NCBI GenBank assembly: GCA_001430745.1
Contig: KQ481962.1
Location: 438,603-464,439, forward strand
Direction of reading: 5' to 3'
DNA length: 25,837 bases
Source: Auxenochlorella pyrenoidosa
Taxonomy: Eukaryota; Chlorophyta; Trebouxiophyceae; Chlorellales; Chlorellaceae
Part shown: positions 1-10,736 of the stretch, piece by piece
Layout: every line of letters starts with the position of its first letter
Numbering within the stretch: the first letter of the stretch is position 1
The notes under the pieces: model-generated
The model's input: the letters and a program-made list of their open reading frames with translations, nothing else
Told to the model about the DNA's origin: nothing
The model's database searches: none
Translations under genes and position numbers: made by a program

Positions 1-1383
1 GGGGGCCTGCTGTTCGCGCCAATGGTCAGTCTCACACACACACACACGCACACGCACACACACACACACACACATCCACCCCCACCCCCCACCTCTGGGT
101 AGATGCCCTTCTCCTCGGTGGCTCCGTACTTGCCCTTGGCCTTGCAGTAGGACAGCGGCGTCCAGTTCTTGGGGTTGGCGGCGTCCAGGTCCGCGCCATA
201 GTCCACCAGCAGCTTGATGAGCTCAATACCTGGGAGAGCCGGCGGGGGGCGGGCGCATGTGGAGAGTTTAATCGAGGCTCTTCGTTGGAGAGCACTGCCT
301 TCTGCCCCATTCACTGCGCTGCCCTGCTGCCCATGCCCCTCCCAGCACCACCGCCCAGGGCGGCATCACCCACCGCCGTCGATGGCCCAGAAGAGGGTCA
401 GGTCCCCTGCGCCGTTGACGTAGTTGGGGTCAGCGCCCGCCCGCAGCAGCGCCTTGGCACACTCCAGCCTGGGTGGTGGTGGGTGGGGGAAGCTGGCAAG
501 CGGGTGAGGGGCCGCGTACTGCCCATCTGGGACGCTGGACGCACCACGCGCAGTATGGGAGGCCCGGGAGGCATGCATCACACCAGGTGGAGAGCACTGC
601 CCTGTAGACGATGCCTTCGCCCAGTATCCCGCCCCCCCGGCTGCCCTGCTCAAGCAGCGCTGACCTGCCGCGGTGGCAGGCCACCATGAGCGGCGTGTAG
701 CCCTCTGGGCACTTGTAGGCGCGGCCAAACACAAAGTTCACGTCGGCGCCCTCCTCGATCTTCTTGTACACCAGCTTGATGTCGTTCTGCTTGATTGGGA
801 GGGCGGGTGGGTGGCAGGGGCGAGGTGAGGTGGGGTGGGGGCCAGGGCTGTCAGGGTGGGACATGCTGAGGACGTGGGGAGCAATCATGGGTGGAGCGGC
901 GGGATCGGGGCAGGGCTGCGAAAGCCGCGGCCGCGCTTTGCCTGCGTCGACATTGGCAGGCCTGCTCATGAGGCCAAGGAACCGTGGATCAAAAGGCACT
1001 GCCCGGGAAGCTTGCCTTGACGATGGCATTGTAGAGCTCCTCTGTCTCCCGGGACGCCTTGACCACGTCGTCGCCGGCCTGCAGGCGCGCGCAGCGCAGC
1101 GCTCAGCAGGCAAGTCTGCGGCAGCGCCTGCATGGCAAGTCTGCGGCAGCGCCTGCATGGAGCATCGCCCCTGCCGGTGTCCTGGAACTTTTATTGTGGG
1201 CAGTATTTGGCAAGATGGCTCTGCACGCAATGCAACTCGACAGTCCTGGCTTTCCCTGCTCTTCTTCCCAGGCCTCACCGCCTCGGGGTTATAGTCGGGG
1301 TGGTGCGAGCCGCGGCCGCCATCCCACTGCGCCTCGTACTTCTCCTCAATCTCCTTCTGGCGCTTCTTCATGATCTCCTCCAT
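1..1383 (-). CDS. Ankyrin-repeat protein, C-terminus off the left edge
   Basis: Exons on the minus strand: 1383-1279, 1078-1016, 786-665, 468-374 and 229-93, giving 174 residues in one continuous frame; all junction phases agree. A sixth exon may begin at 9 or 6, after an AACAG(CAG) acceptor, but cannot be confirmed. The N-terminus (MEEIMKKRQKEIEEKYEAQW) is a charged helix, probably coiled coil, and is followed by a second acidic helix. Ankyrin repeats start near residue 57: EEGADVNFV, YTPLMVACHRGR, AKALLRAGADPNYVNGAGD and IKLLVDYGADLDAANPKNWT show the usual TPL-helix-helix-GAD pattern in about three repeats. Intron 2 has a GC donor (AAG|GCAAGC). The start is the first ATG of the open frame and faces the TPR gene. 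Ankyrin arrays bind proteins; no catalytic domain is visible, so the partner and the cell compartment are unknown. Confidence 0.85.
33..74. repeat. (CA)n microsatellite
   Basis: An almost pure CA dinucleotide run with two CG interruptions. It lies inside the last visible intron of the ankyrin gene, so on the coding strand it reads as TG repeats just after the donor. It is not coding and is likely to vary in length between strains. Confidence 0.95.
1109..1158. repeat. Two tandem copies of a 25-nt unit
   Basis: The unit beginning GGCAAGTCTGCGGCAGCGCC occurs twice in perfect head-to-tail copies within intron 1 of the ankyrin gene. It is a simple local duplication with no evident coding role. 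Confidence 0.9.
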
Positions 1384-1898
1384 GGTGGCGGGTTTCCTGT
1401 GCTAGCTGCGCGTCGCGCCTGCAAACGAGGGCTGGGCGGGAAGGGGGCAGTGCTTCGGCACCAGCAGCGGCTGTGCCTTGCACGGCAGCATACTAGTGGC
1501 ACCCTTCTGTTGCCGCCGGCGCATCCTCCGGCTGTATGCTTGCCGCGATCGAAATGTTTCGAGTTAAGAACGCGGCCGGAGCCTCGCCTGGGAGAGTTGA
1601 CCTGCTGCTCGGAGGCTTCGCTGGTGGCTGCGCTGACGTTTGTCAGAGCACTTCGGCTGACCGAACAATCAGATGCTCGATGTCGGTGCTGCAAGGAACG
1701 GGGTTGCAGCCGGCTGCTCGAGTTCCCTTGCCGCCTGCTGTGCCTGTCCTGCTTCTGCCCGTCTCCTGCGCTTCCACGCCCGAAGAGAGCTTGGTCGTCG
1801 AGCGATCAGACATTGTCGATTACATCCGCCTACAAGGCTCTTCCGGCACCGGTTTGTTGACTGAGTTCGCGCTTCGAGACCAACCCGCTGGGAGCAGA
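1384..1898. promoter_or_regulatory. Divergent promoter region, ankyrin / TPR genes
   Basis: This is the 515-nt gap between the ATG of the minus-strand ankyrin gene and the ATG of the plus-strand TPR gene, so it should hold both 5' UTRs and promoters. No convincing TATA box, exon or RNA gene was found. Open frames crossing it show no recognisable protein. Confidence 0.5.
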
Positions 1899-4227
1899 AT
1901 GTTTGGGGGCGGAGGGTTTGACAGTGCCTTTGGCATGGACCAGGGAAAGGCTATGGTGAGCGCGCAAGGCCACAGAGGGCCTGGAGTGGGGCAGACACCA
2001 TGGCCGCCGCTCGCGGCCTACTGCTGCCTTGTGCCCTTCTCTGTGCAACAACCCTCCTGTTGCTCACATGTGTCGACGCCGTCCCATCCTGGAAGCGCAG
2101 GAGGCAAGTTTCAAGGAGTTTTTGTCGCGGCCGGAGAACCAGGAAGTGATGGAGAAGCAGCAGCGCAAGGAGGCCAAGCAGGCGATCCAGCTGCAGGAGA
2201 AGATGCGCGCGCTCGAGTTCCGGGAAAAGGCGAGCCCTGGGGCGGCACATTGTGCCCGCACACCTCATGTGGACCGCATGGGCGAGGCGCAGCACAAGGC
2301 AACGGCCTGCGGGCAAACTTCACAGCCGGCCATGTGCAAAGCTGCGTCAGGCATGCATAAGCAGCACATCAGCCCATCGCCAGTCAGCGCATGTCAACCC
2401 TGCTGCCAGGCCTCATGCCCGCCCTGCCCTGACCCTGCTGGCCTGCAGGTGTTGGACGCAGAGTACGATGCCCAGAAGAACATTGCGCCCTTCCTAGAAA
2501 ACCGGGTGCTGCGGCGCATTGTGCAGGTGGGCGCCAACCAGCGAGCCGTCCCGTGGCACGGCCCTGAAAGGCAAGGCTGGCATGGCGACAGGCCATGCAG
2601 GCAATGTAGCCGACATGGTGGCGCTGCTGCAGCTGGGTCCCACCCTTCCTCGCCCCCACTCCCCTGCAGACCTTCACCAACGACCCCTCTGGCGACTTCT
2701 CAAAGTGGGCCAGCAACCCCCGGGTAGTGGAGATGCTGCGGGAGGCCAAGCGGCTGCTTGACGAGGGGTGCGCCATCTGGAGGGGGGCAAAAGCCGAGGG
2801 GAGCCGGCTCCAAGGCGCAGCAGGGCGCCTTGGGGCGCAGCGCAAATGCCTTGAGCAAGGGACGCATGCTGCCACCGCAGAGGCACGCACAAAACCTGGC
2901 TCTCCACTCGGCCACACTGCACACGCTGCGCGCTGCCGCTCTCCTGCCTCTTCCGCTTGTGCAGGTACCTGAACGAGGCCGAGGTGGAGCAGTTTATGAT
3001 CCGGCAGCTGCAGGACCCCAAGAGCGAGGGGCACACCCAGTTCAAGAAGGCCACGCGCCAGGTGGCGCGCCTGCCCATCGACCAGCTCGTGGGGGCGCTC
3101 AACGAGCACGTGAGCCCGGCGCAGCAGCCGAGCTGGTGGTTCTTGGGTTTGGGCAGGCACGCCAGGGGCTGTCGCGTCGCTCCGTGAGGGCGAGGCGTTG
3201 CAGGCAAGGTTGCCTGCAGCCGGCTGCCAGCTGCAATGCTCATGTGCATGCTGCTTCGGTGGCCGACGTGCCAACTGGGTTCCTGCCACCCCGCCCGCCT
3301 GGCCACCCGCAGCTGACGGAGCGGCGCTCTGGGAACGCGGCCTACCGCGCGCGCGACTTCCAAAAGGCGCTGCACCACTACGAGCGGGCGCAGGCGGTGG
3401 TGGAGTTTGTGCAGGTGGGCAGCAGGGAAAGCGTTCCAGGGTGTAGCTGGCGCCCACCAAGCACCCGCACCACCCAGTCCCTCCCTCCTGCTGACCTGCA
3501 TCATGGCGAGGTACCGGCTGGCCGGCCTCACACGCACACCTGCAGCGAAATCAACCTCTCCCTCGCCGGCTGGAGTGCTGCAGGGCCTCAGCCGAGCTGA
3601 TCAGGCGGAGGTTGAGGTGAACAAGGTGGCCATCTACATGAACCTGGCGGCGGTCTACATAGCACTGCAGGTGGGTAGGGAAGGGGGCAGCTGCGGGCGG
3701 GCCCGTGCCTGCGTCTGTGCGCTTGCCCATACGGCATAAACACGCTGCCACGCATCGCATGCAGCACACCAGCGCAAGCCGCTCTGCTGCTGTTCCTGCC
3801 CTTGTGGCAGACCGCTCCCGCGTTCCTCGCACATGACGGCTTCACCAGCACACCCTCTCCACCTGCCATTCTGCTGCAGGAGCATGGCAGCGCCGCCTCC
3901 TTCTGCACCAAGGCGCTGGTCATCGACCCCCGCAACTGCAAGGCCCTGCTGCGCCGCGCCAAGGCGCACACAGGGCGGCACGACTACGAGGCAGCCGCCG
4001 CTGACCTGGCGACGCTGCGCATGCTGGACCCCGACAGCCTTGACGCAGCAGAGGCGGCGGCAGCCCTGGAGCGCGCCCGCGCCTCGCACGCCAAGCGGCA
4101 GCAGAGCACCTTTGCCGGCATGTTTGAGCGGGGGCGGCTGTTCGAGGGGGAGGGCGGCGGCGGCGCAGCGCAGGCGCAAGCGCGACTGGAGGGGCCGCCA
4201 CAGCGGCATCGGATTGCAGCTGCCTGA
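1899..4227 (+). CDS. TPR-domain protein, Hsp90/Hsp70 co-chaperone-like
   Basis: Eight exons: 1899-1955, 2101-2229, 2449-2526, 2670-2767, 2965-3109, 3313-3414, 3584-3670 and 3880-4227; total 1044 nt, 347 aa, all phases consistent. Intron 2 is GC-AG (AAG|GCGAGC). The Gly/Phe-rich start (MFGGGGFDSAFGMDQGKAM) leads into a charged helical region (residues 20-170) containing TFTNDPSGDFSKWASNPRVV, which I do not recognise. Residues about 173-283 form three TPR motifs (GNAAYRARDFQKALHHYERA; NLAAVYIALQEHGSAASFCT; CKALLRRAKAHTGRHDYEAA). The Asn of TPR1, Asn of TPR2, and Lys and Arg of TPR3 match the carboxylate clamp that binds the EEVD tails of Hsp90/Hsp70; the first clamp Lys appears to be Arg. The TPR layout is like that of FKBP/CYP40/AIP proteins, but no peptidyl-prolyl isomerase domain is present. 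There is no signal peptide or membrane segment, so it is probably cytosolic. Confidence 0.9.
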
Positions 4228-4689
4228 TGCCCGCTGGTTTTGCGCCATCACTGCACTGCAGGGCAGCTGCCTCATATGCGCTTTATTCTACAAATTGCTT
4301 TGCAGTGTAGATGTGCACTGTATGCGCTCGTCACACGGGTCTGTCTAATCTCATGGTTGGATGCCCTTCCTTAAGGCCGGCTGGTTGCAAGCGGGCGGGA
4401 GCGGCGAGAGGTGGCGGACGATTAAGGAAGGGCAAAGGAAGGGCAATGTGTCAGTCAGGTGAATAGTACAGAGGTGCGAGAGCCTGTGAAGCTGGCCTGG
4501 AGACGGCGATTGTTTCAGGGATGAGAGAGAAGGGAGCGGGAGCGGCGGAGCGGTACCAGGGTCAAGCAGGAAACGCTAGCAGGATCAGAGGAGGTGGTGA
4601 GAAGGCAGATGATGGCACACGCGTCAGGGACAGAGATGTGGGGGGCTGGGCAGCTCGGCGTGGGCTGTCCACGCCGGTGCGCCGCCCCC
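4228..4689. other. Convergent 3' intergenic region
   Basis: A 462-nt gap between the stops of the TPR gene (plus) and the DeSI gene (minus), so it contains both 3' UTRs. It holds a 13-bp inverted repeat (listed separately) and a partly repeated AAGGAAGGGCAA. I saw no TGTAA motif on either strand and no exon. Confidence 0.5.
4362..4434. repeat. 13-bp perfect inverted repeat, 47-nt loop
   Basis: TGCCCTTCCTTAA at 4362-4374 is the exact reverse complement of TTAAGGAAGGGCA at 4422-4434. It sits between two convergent stop codons, so either transcript could fold it into a stem near its 3' end. A role in 3' processing or transcript stability is inference. Confidence 0.7.
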
Positions 4690-5888
4690 TCACGCTATGA
4701 GCTGCGGCGGCGCCCGCGGCGGCAGCTCGCTGCCGCCCGGGTGCTGCCCCGGGTTCAGCAGCCTGCTGCGCTCGCTCTGCTCCTCCGCCACCGCTGCCCC
4801 CGTCAGGCTGCCCACCTCGCTGTCTTCGCTGCCCAGCAGCGGCGCCGCTGTGGGCGGCCGCAGCGGCGGCACCCATCCGGTGGGCAGCAGGCAATGCAGC
4901 GAGACGGCGATGGCGGCCAGGCGGTTGATCCAGGCGGGGGCGGGCTGCCCCGTCAGCCGTGCGCAGAGGTCGGAGGAGAAGTGGTTGCAGTTCATCTGCA
5001 GCAGGTGGTACCTGCGGGGCGCGGCGAGGGGGACCGGCAGCATGGGCGGGGGCAGGCAGAGAGGCGCGAATGCAGGCGACGGCTGCCACGAGGCTCTGCT
5101 CCGTTGGGCTGGCGAATCATTGGCATGGCAAAAGCAGGAGCTGCATAGCTTCTGCGCGCATTCCAACCGCCAGGCCAGCCAGAATGCGCCGTCTAGCTTG
5201 AAGCCCTGCTTTCAGCCAGGGTGCCAAGCCCACTGGGCCCGCAGTCCCCCCACCTGTTGCCGCGGTACTGCTGCCCCATCTGCTGCACAACCGCATGCAC
5301 CTCTGCTGGCGACAGGTCGGTGTGGCCCACGGGGACCGCCTCCCGCCACGACACAGTGCCAGGCGCCTCCCGGGGGTTGGTGGCAAAGACCCCAGGGGCG
5401 TCGTACTCGTGGCCTGACGAAGAGGGCGCAGGGAAGGAGGGGAGGCGGAGGTGACGATTCGGCAAAGCAAATAGGGCTGCAGGTTCGTTGAGCCCGCACT
5501 CACTGCAGGTACAGGATTGCATGCTGTATGAGATGATGCCACCCAGAGCAGGGCTCCGCTGCAGCATTAGAGTGGCATGCAAGTCGCTCCCTCGGAGCGC
5601 CACACAGGGGGGCACCACCCACCTCCGAAGGCGTACTCTACCCCATACACCTCCACGCCGCTGTGGAACACGCCAAAGCCGCACCAGTACGTCCAGTCAT
5701 TCTGGAGGGCGCAAAGGAGGTGGCGCAAGGGCGCTTTAAGCCTAGCTGGGGCGCGTGCACGGCGTTGCTGGCGGGGCGGCAGCGGCGGAGCGGACCTGCT
5801 GCAGAAGGTCATAGACGTTCAAGTAGACGGTTGCGCCTTGCCGCTCTCCGGCGTCTCGAAGGCCCGGGGAGCTATTGACGCCCCGCAT
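4690..5888 (-). CDS. PPPDE / DeSI-family cysteine isopeptidase
   Basis: Four exons on the minus strand: 5888-5796, 5701-5623, 5413-5254 and 5011-4690; total 654 nt, 217 aa, phases consistent. Residues about 20-135 are a complete PPPDE (DUF862) domain as in plant DeSI-like proteins: VYLNVYDLLQQ, GFGVFHSGVEVYGVEYAFGG, HEYDAPGVF, GHTDLSPAEV and LLQMNCNHFSSDLCARLTGQ. The catalytic pair of this family is visible as His44 (in FHSG) and Cys119 (in NCNHF). Known members are papain-fold thiol proteases that remove SUMO or ubiquitin from substrates, in cytosol and nucleus. The last 80 residues are a low-complexity Pro/Ala/Gly/Ser tail. The start is the ATG just before the first conserved strand; the N-terminal extension of about 19 residues is short, as usual. 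The gene starts 422 nt from the divergent RPT5 gene. Exact substrate specificity cannot be read from sequence. Confidence 0.93.
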
Positions 5889-6310
5889 TGGGGCGCGCAG
5901 GCCGGCGCCCCGGCTTCTCTGGCGCCTGCGCAGCTGCCGAGCGACGCGCTGGGGGCCTGTGCGGGCTGCTGGAATAGTTGGGACAGGAGCAGTGCTGCAG
6001 ATTGGCAAGCAGGCGCCAGGAGGCGCGAGCAAACACCCTGCTCCTTTGCCACAGCAGGCAGCAGCAGGTGGGGCATGTCGTGACCGCCGGAGCTTTGCTG
6101 CCGAGTTCATTGCTCGATCGGCACATCCAGAGCTCCCATTGAACGCCAACGGGGCGTGACCGCTCGCTGGAGTGATCGTGAAGACCGATCGATCGCCCGT
6201 CGCGCTCCCCGGCCTCTGATTAAGGAGTTGCAGATCTACCAGCAGGCAGAAAGCGCCCCAGGCAGACGGCTGGCGCGAGCAAGGAGGGAGGCAGCTCCCA
6301 GGGCGGCAGG
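5889..6310. promoter_or_regulatory. Shared divergent promoter, DeSI / RPT5
   Basis: The 422 nt between two divergent start codons must hold both 5' UTRs and core promoters. It contains palindromic GATCGATC near 6188 (CCGATCGATCGC) and GATCG/CGATC elements nearby. No TATA box or known proteasome-gene element is evident. Confidence 0.5.
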
Positions 6311-9300
6311 ATGGCGGCAGCGGCCATGGAGGCAGAGATTTTTGGGGAGGAGCAGAAGGATGACCTGCCGGAGGAGTTCGCCACCATGTCAGCCGAGGAC
6401 ATTCAGCGTCGGTGAGCGCCGCCGCCGGCGGGGACCTTGGCGGGCGCTGCCTGGCTGGGCTCTTGTGTTTGGTGGGCCTTCCAATCGTGCATTGTGATGG
6501 CGCAGGGGGCGTCACGTGCAGGCGCCTAATGCAGCAGACGCCAGCGCGCTGCTGGCTGTGCTGTCGCCAGCCTGTCCTGCTGCCGCTGTCCCTGCCTGCC
6601 CTCCCGCCCACCCGCTTGTTCTGTCGCTGGCCGCCGCTGCCGCAGCACGCGGCTGCTGGAGAATGAGATCCGGGTGCTGCGCGACGAGTCCAACCGGCTG
6701 ACGCACGAGAAGGCGGGGCTGGCGGAGCGCGTCAAGGAGAACCACGAGAAGATCAAGCTCAACAACCAGGTTCGGTTGGGGCGGGGGTGGGTGGCCATGA
6801 AGGGTGGGCGGGGTTCGGGGGCAAACCCGGGAGGGACACGTGTTTTGGCTGAGCTGGTTTGGCTCGCGTCCTTTATGTGTGCTGTTTGCCATGTGGGCAC
6901 CAGCTCGGTGCGGGGGCCTGCCTGCTGGATGCAGGAGCATTCGCCGGCAAAGGGCAGCCCTGCATGTGGCGCTGCTTGCCTTCACGTGCCGCGGCCGCCC
7001 TTCCCTCGCTAACGCGTTGCTGCTGTTTCCCCACCGGCACACACACCTCCTGCAGCTGCCCTACCTGGTGTCCAACATTGTGGAGGTGCTGGATGTGGAC
7101 CCGGAGGAGGAGGAGGAGGAGGATGGTGAGAGATGGGGCCGCGCCGCTGGAGGGCCAGCACGCGCACCAGGATGGGTAGGGGATCGCTGTCGATCAGTTC
7201 AAGCTGCTGCAAGCTGGGAGCGGCGATGGCAGCCTCGGCCAAGTGGCCGCCTGCCTGCCTGGCCACTTGCCGGAGCACCCACGTCCCGCGCCGGCGCCGC
7301 CCGCTGCGCTGCGCTGCCCGCAGGCGCGGGTGCGTACCAGGATGCGAGCAAGAAGGGCAAGTGCGTGGTGCTCAAGACGTCCACGCGGCAGACGGTCTTC
7401 CTGCCGGTGGCCGGGCTGGTGGACCCCGAGACGCTCAAGCCGGGCGACCTGGTGGGGGTGAACAAGGACTCGTACCTCATCCTGGACACGCTGCCGGCAG
7501 AGTACGACTCCCGGTGAGGCGGCCCGCCCTGGCCCCAGGGCCCGCCGCCCTGCTGTGTGGGCTCCGGCATCCGGGGGCCCTTGTCTGGCATGCTGTTGTT
7601 GTTCTGGGGGGACGCGGTGCCTCGTCCCTGAGGTGCTGCAAGGTGCAGCACAAGGCTCGCGGTCAGCCCTCCTGAGTTTGCGCACCGAGGGCAACGAGCA
7701 GGCACATGGGCACCGCCCGTTTCTGCTGCCAAAGTGCTGCTGCGCACCAGGAGTCGCGTGGCAACAGGGGACTCTTGCCCGTCAAGAGCCAGGCTAGGGC
7801 TCACCCCCCTGCCCCTGCCTGGCCGCCCTGCCTGCGCCTTGGTGCCCGCAGCGTCAAGGCGATGGAGGTGGATGAGAAGCCCACCGAGGACTACAGCGAC
7901 ATTGGAGGGCTGGACAAGCAGGCAAGACCAGCGGCAGTGCCTCCCAGGGTTGCAGCCAGCCTCCTGGCCTGCCTGTGGCGGTGCTGCTGCCACGTGCTGC
8001 ATGCCAGGGCCTCGTGTGCGCGGGGACATTCGCCTCCAGGCACCCCTGTCAAACCCAGAGCCTGCGTGTGCTCCCCTACCAGCCTGCCTGTGTGCGCTCC
8101 GGCACCTAGCCCGTGTGTCTCCGCGCCCCCCCCCCCCCCGGGCCACGTCAACCCCGACAGATCCAGGAGCTGCGCGAGGCGATTGTGCTGCCCATCACGC
8201 ACCGCGATCGCTTTGTCAAGCTGGGCATCAAGCCGCCCAAGGGCGTGCTGCTGCACGGGCCGCCGGGTGGGCGACCAGGGCGGGGCGTGCGGCGGGGATG
8301 GGGGCGAAGGGGACACGAGCCCGTCGCGCCGAGGGTTGCATGGGTCAAGGAGCGCTGGCTGCACCTTCCGCTGCGCGGCTGCAGTGGCAGATAACCCTGT
8401 TTCAGCACCCCTCGTGTTCCGGGCTGCTGGGTTACCCTCCCCGGGCCTGGTCGCAGCTGGCCAGCCGACAGCTGCCCCCTCGCGAACCCACACCACCCCG
8501 CTTCGCCACGCCCCACAGGCACGGGCAAGACGCTGATCGCGCGTGCCTGCGCCGCGCAGACCAACGCCACCTTCCTCAAGCTTGCGGGGACCAGCCTGGT
8601 GCAGGCGCGTGGGGCGCGAGGCTGGGCAGGCAGCAAGGGAAGCCCTGCTGCAGCGCTGCGGAGGGACAGCGGCAGTGGCATCTAGGGAACAGCGACGCTT
8701 CTGCACAGGTTCTGGCGCCGGCCTGTCTGCAGCGGGCCCTGCAGCAGTGTTGCTTACCGGCTCGCTCGCCCTGCCCTGCTGCCTGCCCCACCCCTGCTGC
8801 AGATGTTCATCGGCGACGGCGCCAAGATGGTGCGCGACGCCTTTGCGCTGGCCAAGGAGAAGCAGCCCTGCATCATCTTCATCGACGAGATCGACTCCAT
8901 CGGTGCGCCCCGCCCTGTGTGCCTGCACGGTCATGCCAGCCGCAGCCCGCTGTGGGCTGCGCCTCGGCATGCCGTGCATGAGCCGGCGCCCAAGTGGTTG
9001 TGAGGCTGAGCGCTCGCCCAGCCTTGTGGAAGTGTCCACAATGCAACGCCTACCCCTCAAAGCCTCTGCTCCCTGCCCGACCGGCGCCCTTCCCCCCCCC
9101 AGGCACGACGCGGCGCGACAGCGAGATGAGCGGCGACCGCGAGGTGCAGCGCACCATGCTGGAGCTGCTCAACCAGCTCGACGGCTTCAGCTCCGCGGAC
9201 GAGGTGGGGGCTCCTGCTTGGATGGACGCTCAGTTTTCTGAGCTCTGACCGCGCTACCTGAGATGGCCAGCATGCCCGTGTTGGGCGTGTTCTGGATACA

Positions 9301-10602
9301 ACCTGCAACCTGTGCTTGGCAGCAGGGCAACCCTACCTGGCGGCCTGGCGAACAAAGCCCTTCGTCACCTTGCCCGGCTGCAGATCAAGATCATTGCAGC
9401 CACCAACCGGCCAGACATCCTGGACCCGGCGCTCATGCGCTCAGGTGGGCCGATGCCTGCGGCAGAGGACCGCAGCAGGCACACAGCCGCGCCCACACGC
9501 CAAGGCGCTCGGCACAAAGCAGCTGGCGGCGGCGTGGCTGCTCCCTGCCTCACGCAGCCCCATGCCCCGTGCTGCAGAACCCTGCTTGAGCATGCTACCA
9601 GCGGTGTCAGGGCCGCTCTGCACCCTCCTTTTTCAAGCTGCCCAGCCCCCTGAACGTGTTGCTTGCCGACGCCCCTGCGGCCTCGCGCCTGCAGGGCGGC
9701 TGGACCGCAAGATCGAGTTCCCCCACCCCAACGAGGAGGCGCGGGCCAAGATCCTGCAGGTCTGCCTGCCCGCGGCAGCTGCACGCCGCCGCCTGCAGGG
9801 ACTGCACAGCCTGGTGAAGCGCCGGCGCGGTGCATGGTGCTTTGCTCCTGCAGCGCGACGTGGAAGCTTGAAAGGTTTAGGCCGCGCCTCTGTTTTACTG
9901 CCGCCTGTCTGCGCTGCCCACCGATGCTCTCTCTCTGACCCCCGGCATCGAGCCCCCTGCAGATCCACTCCCGCAAGATGAACGTCAACCCCGACGTGAA
10001 CTACGACGAGCTGGCGCGGTCCACTGACGACTTCAACGCGGCGCAGCTCAAGGCGGTGAGGCGGGGGGGCTCTGGGAGGTGCTGAGACCCAACAGCGCAG
10101 ACCGCTGCGCTGGCGCCTGCATCGCCAGGGGTTGGATCTCCTGCGGGGACTTCAAGGGAAGCCTGGCCGTCTGCTTGACTGCGCATCTAGCTGGACTGCT
10201 CCGCGCAAGCCTCTGCGGATTTTAATGGCTGGTTTGCGCTGCCGCCGGCGCTGCGGCCGCAGGTGTGCGTGGAGGCGGGCATGCTGGCGCTGCGACGGGA
10301 CGCCACGCAGGTGCGCTGCCCCGAGCTCCGCTGGCCTCAAGCCGCTGCCCTGCCGCTGGGGCAGGCGCCGTGCCCATGGCAAGCCACTCCATTTCCTACT
10401 GCGCTCACCCTCGCCCCAATCTTGTGTGCCTGGTTCTCAAGCCACGTCTACCCTACGCACCTCCTGCCCCTCTCGCCCTGCCTCTCTAAACAACCAAACC
10501 CCCCACTGCCCTGCCACCCCCCAGGTCAACCATGAGGACTTCAACGAGGCCATCACCGAGGTGCAGGCCAAGAAGAAGGCCAGCCTCAACTACTACGCCT
10601 GA
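6311..10602 (+). CDS. RPT5: 26S proteasome regulatory ATPase RPT5 (S6A/PSMC3)
   Basis: Fourteen exons: 6311-6411, 6646-6769, 7056-7125, 7324-7513, 7852-7921, 8161-8266, 8519-8604, 8803-8902, 9103-9203, 9384-9444, 9695-9759, 9963-10055, 10263-10310 and 10525-10602; 1293 nt, 430 aa, the usual length. RPT5 is one of six AAA+ ATPases of the 19S base that unfold ubiquitinated substrates and open the 20S gate. Visible in order: N-terminal coiled coil ([20 protein letters not shown]), a poly-Glu stretch, the OB domain ([20 protein letters not shown]), Walker A GPPGTGKT (residues 218-225), pore-loop region [10 protein letters not shown], Walker B IIFIDE (273-278), [19 protein letters not shown], sensor [20 protein letters not shown], and C-terminal YYA, which fits the HbYX motif that docks into 20S alpha pockets. 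Introns 5 (CAG|GCAAGA) and 7 (CAG|GCGCGT) have GC donors; intron 7's is weak but the only in-phase choice seen. Confidence 0.97.
8126..8139. repeat. Poly-C run of 14
   Basis: A homopolymer just upstream of the exon 6 acceptor of RPT5. It serves as part of the pyrimidine tract and is a likely site of sequencing length error, with no effect on the reading frame. Confidence 0.9.
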
Positions 10603-10731
10603 CCCGGCGGCTGGCAGGGCCTGGTGGGCGCAGCGCAAGCAGGCTCGAGGGCGCATGCGCCTCTGCGCGGGCGCAGCACACGCCTGCCGTGCGGCTGCCT
10701 TGCAGCTGCCTTGTGGCTGACAGCCCCATCT

Positions 10732-10736
10732 TGTAA
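10732..10736 (+). terminator. TGTAA polyadenylation signal of RPT5
   Basis: TGTAA, the usual green-algal polyadenylation motif, occurs 130 nt after the RPT5 stop (context CATCTTGTAACAACAAC). Cleavage is expected some 10-20 nt downstream. Confidence 0.65.

Noticed and set aside
33..74. CA repeat as a possible CRISPR or telomere-like array
   Set aside because: It is a simple dinucleotide run with no spacers and does not match algal telomere units.
1132..2360. Plus-strand open frames across the ankyrin/TPR gap
   Set aside because: They start within the ankyrin gene and pass through the TPR start region out of frame; no domain content.
2384..3537. Long minus-strand open frames opposite the TPR gene
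   Set aside because: They are antisense to well-supported exons and contain no recognisable motif.
7734..9060. Two very long open frames overlapping RPT5, one of about 415 codons on plus and one of about 389 codons on minus
   Set aside because: They run through RPT5 introns and exons in other frames; the protein sequences are Ala/Arg/Pro-rich without domains, as expected from GC-rich DNA lacking stop codons.
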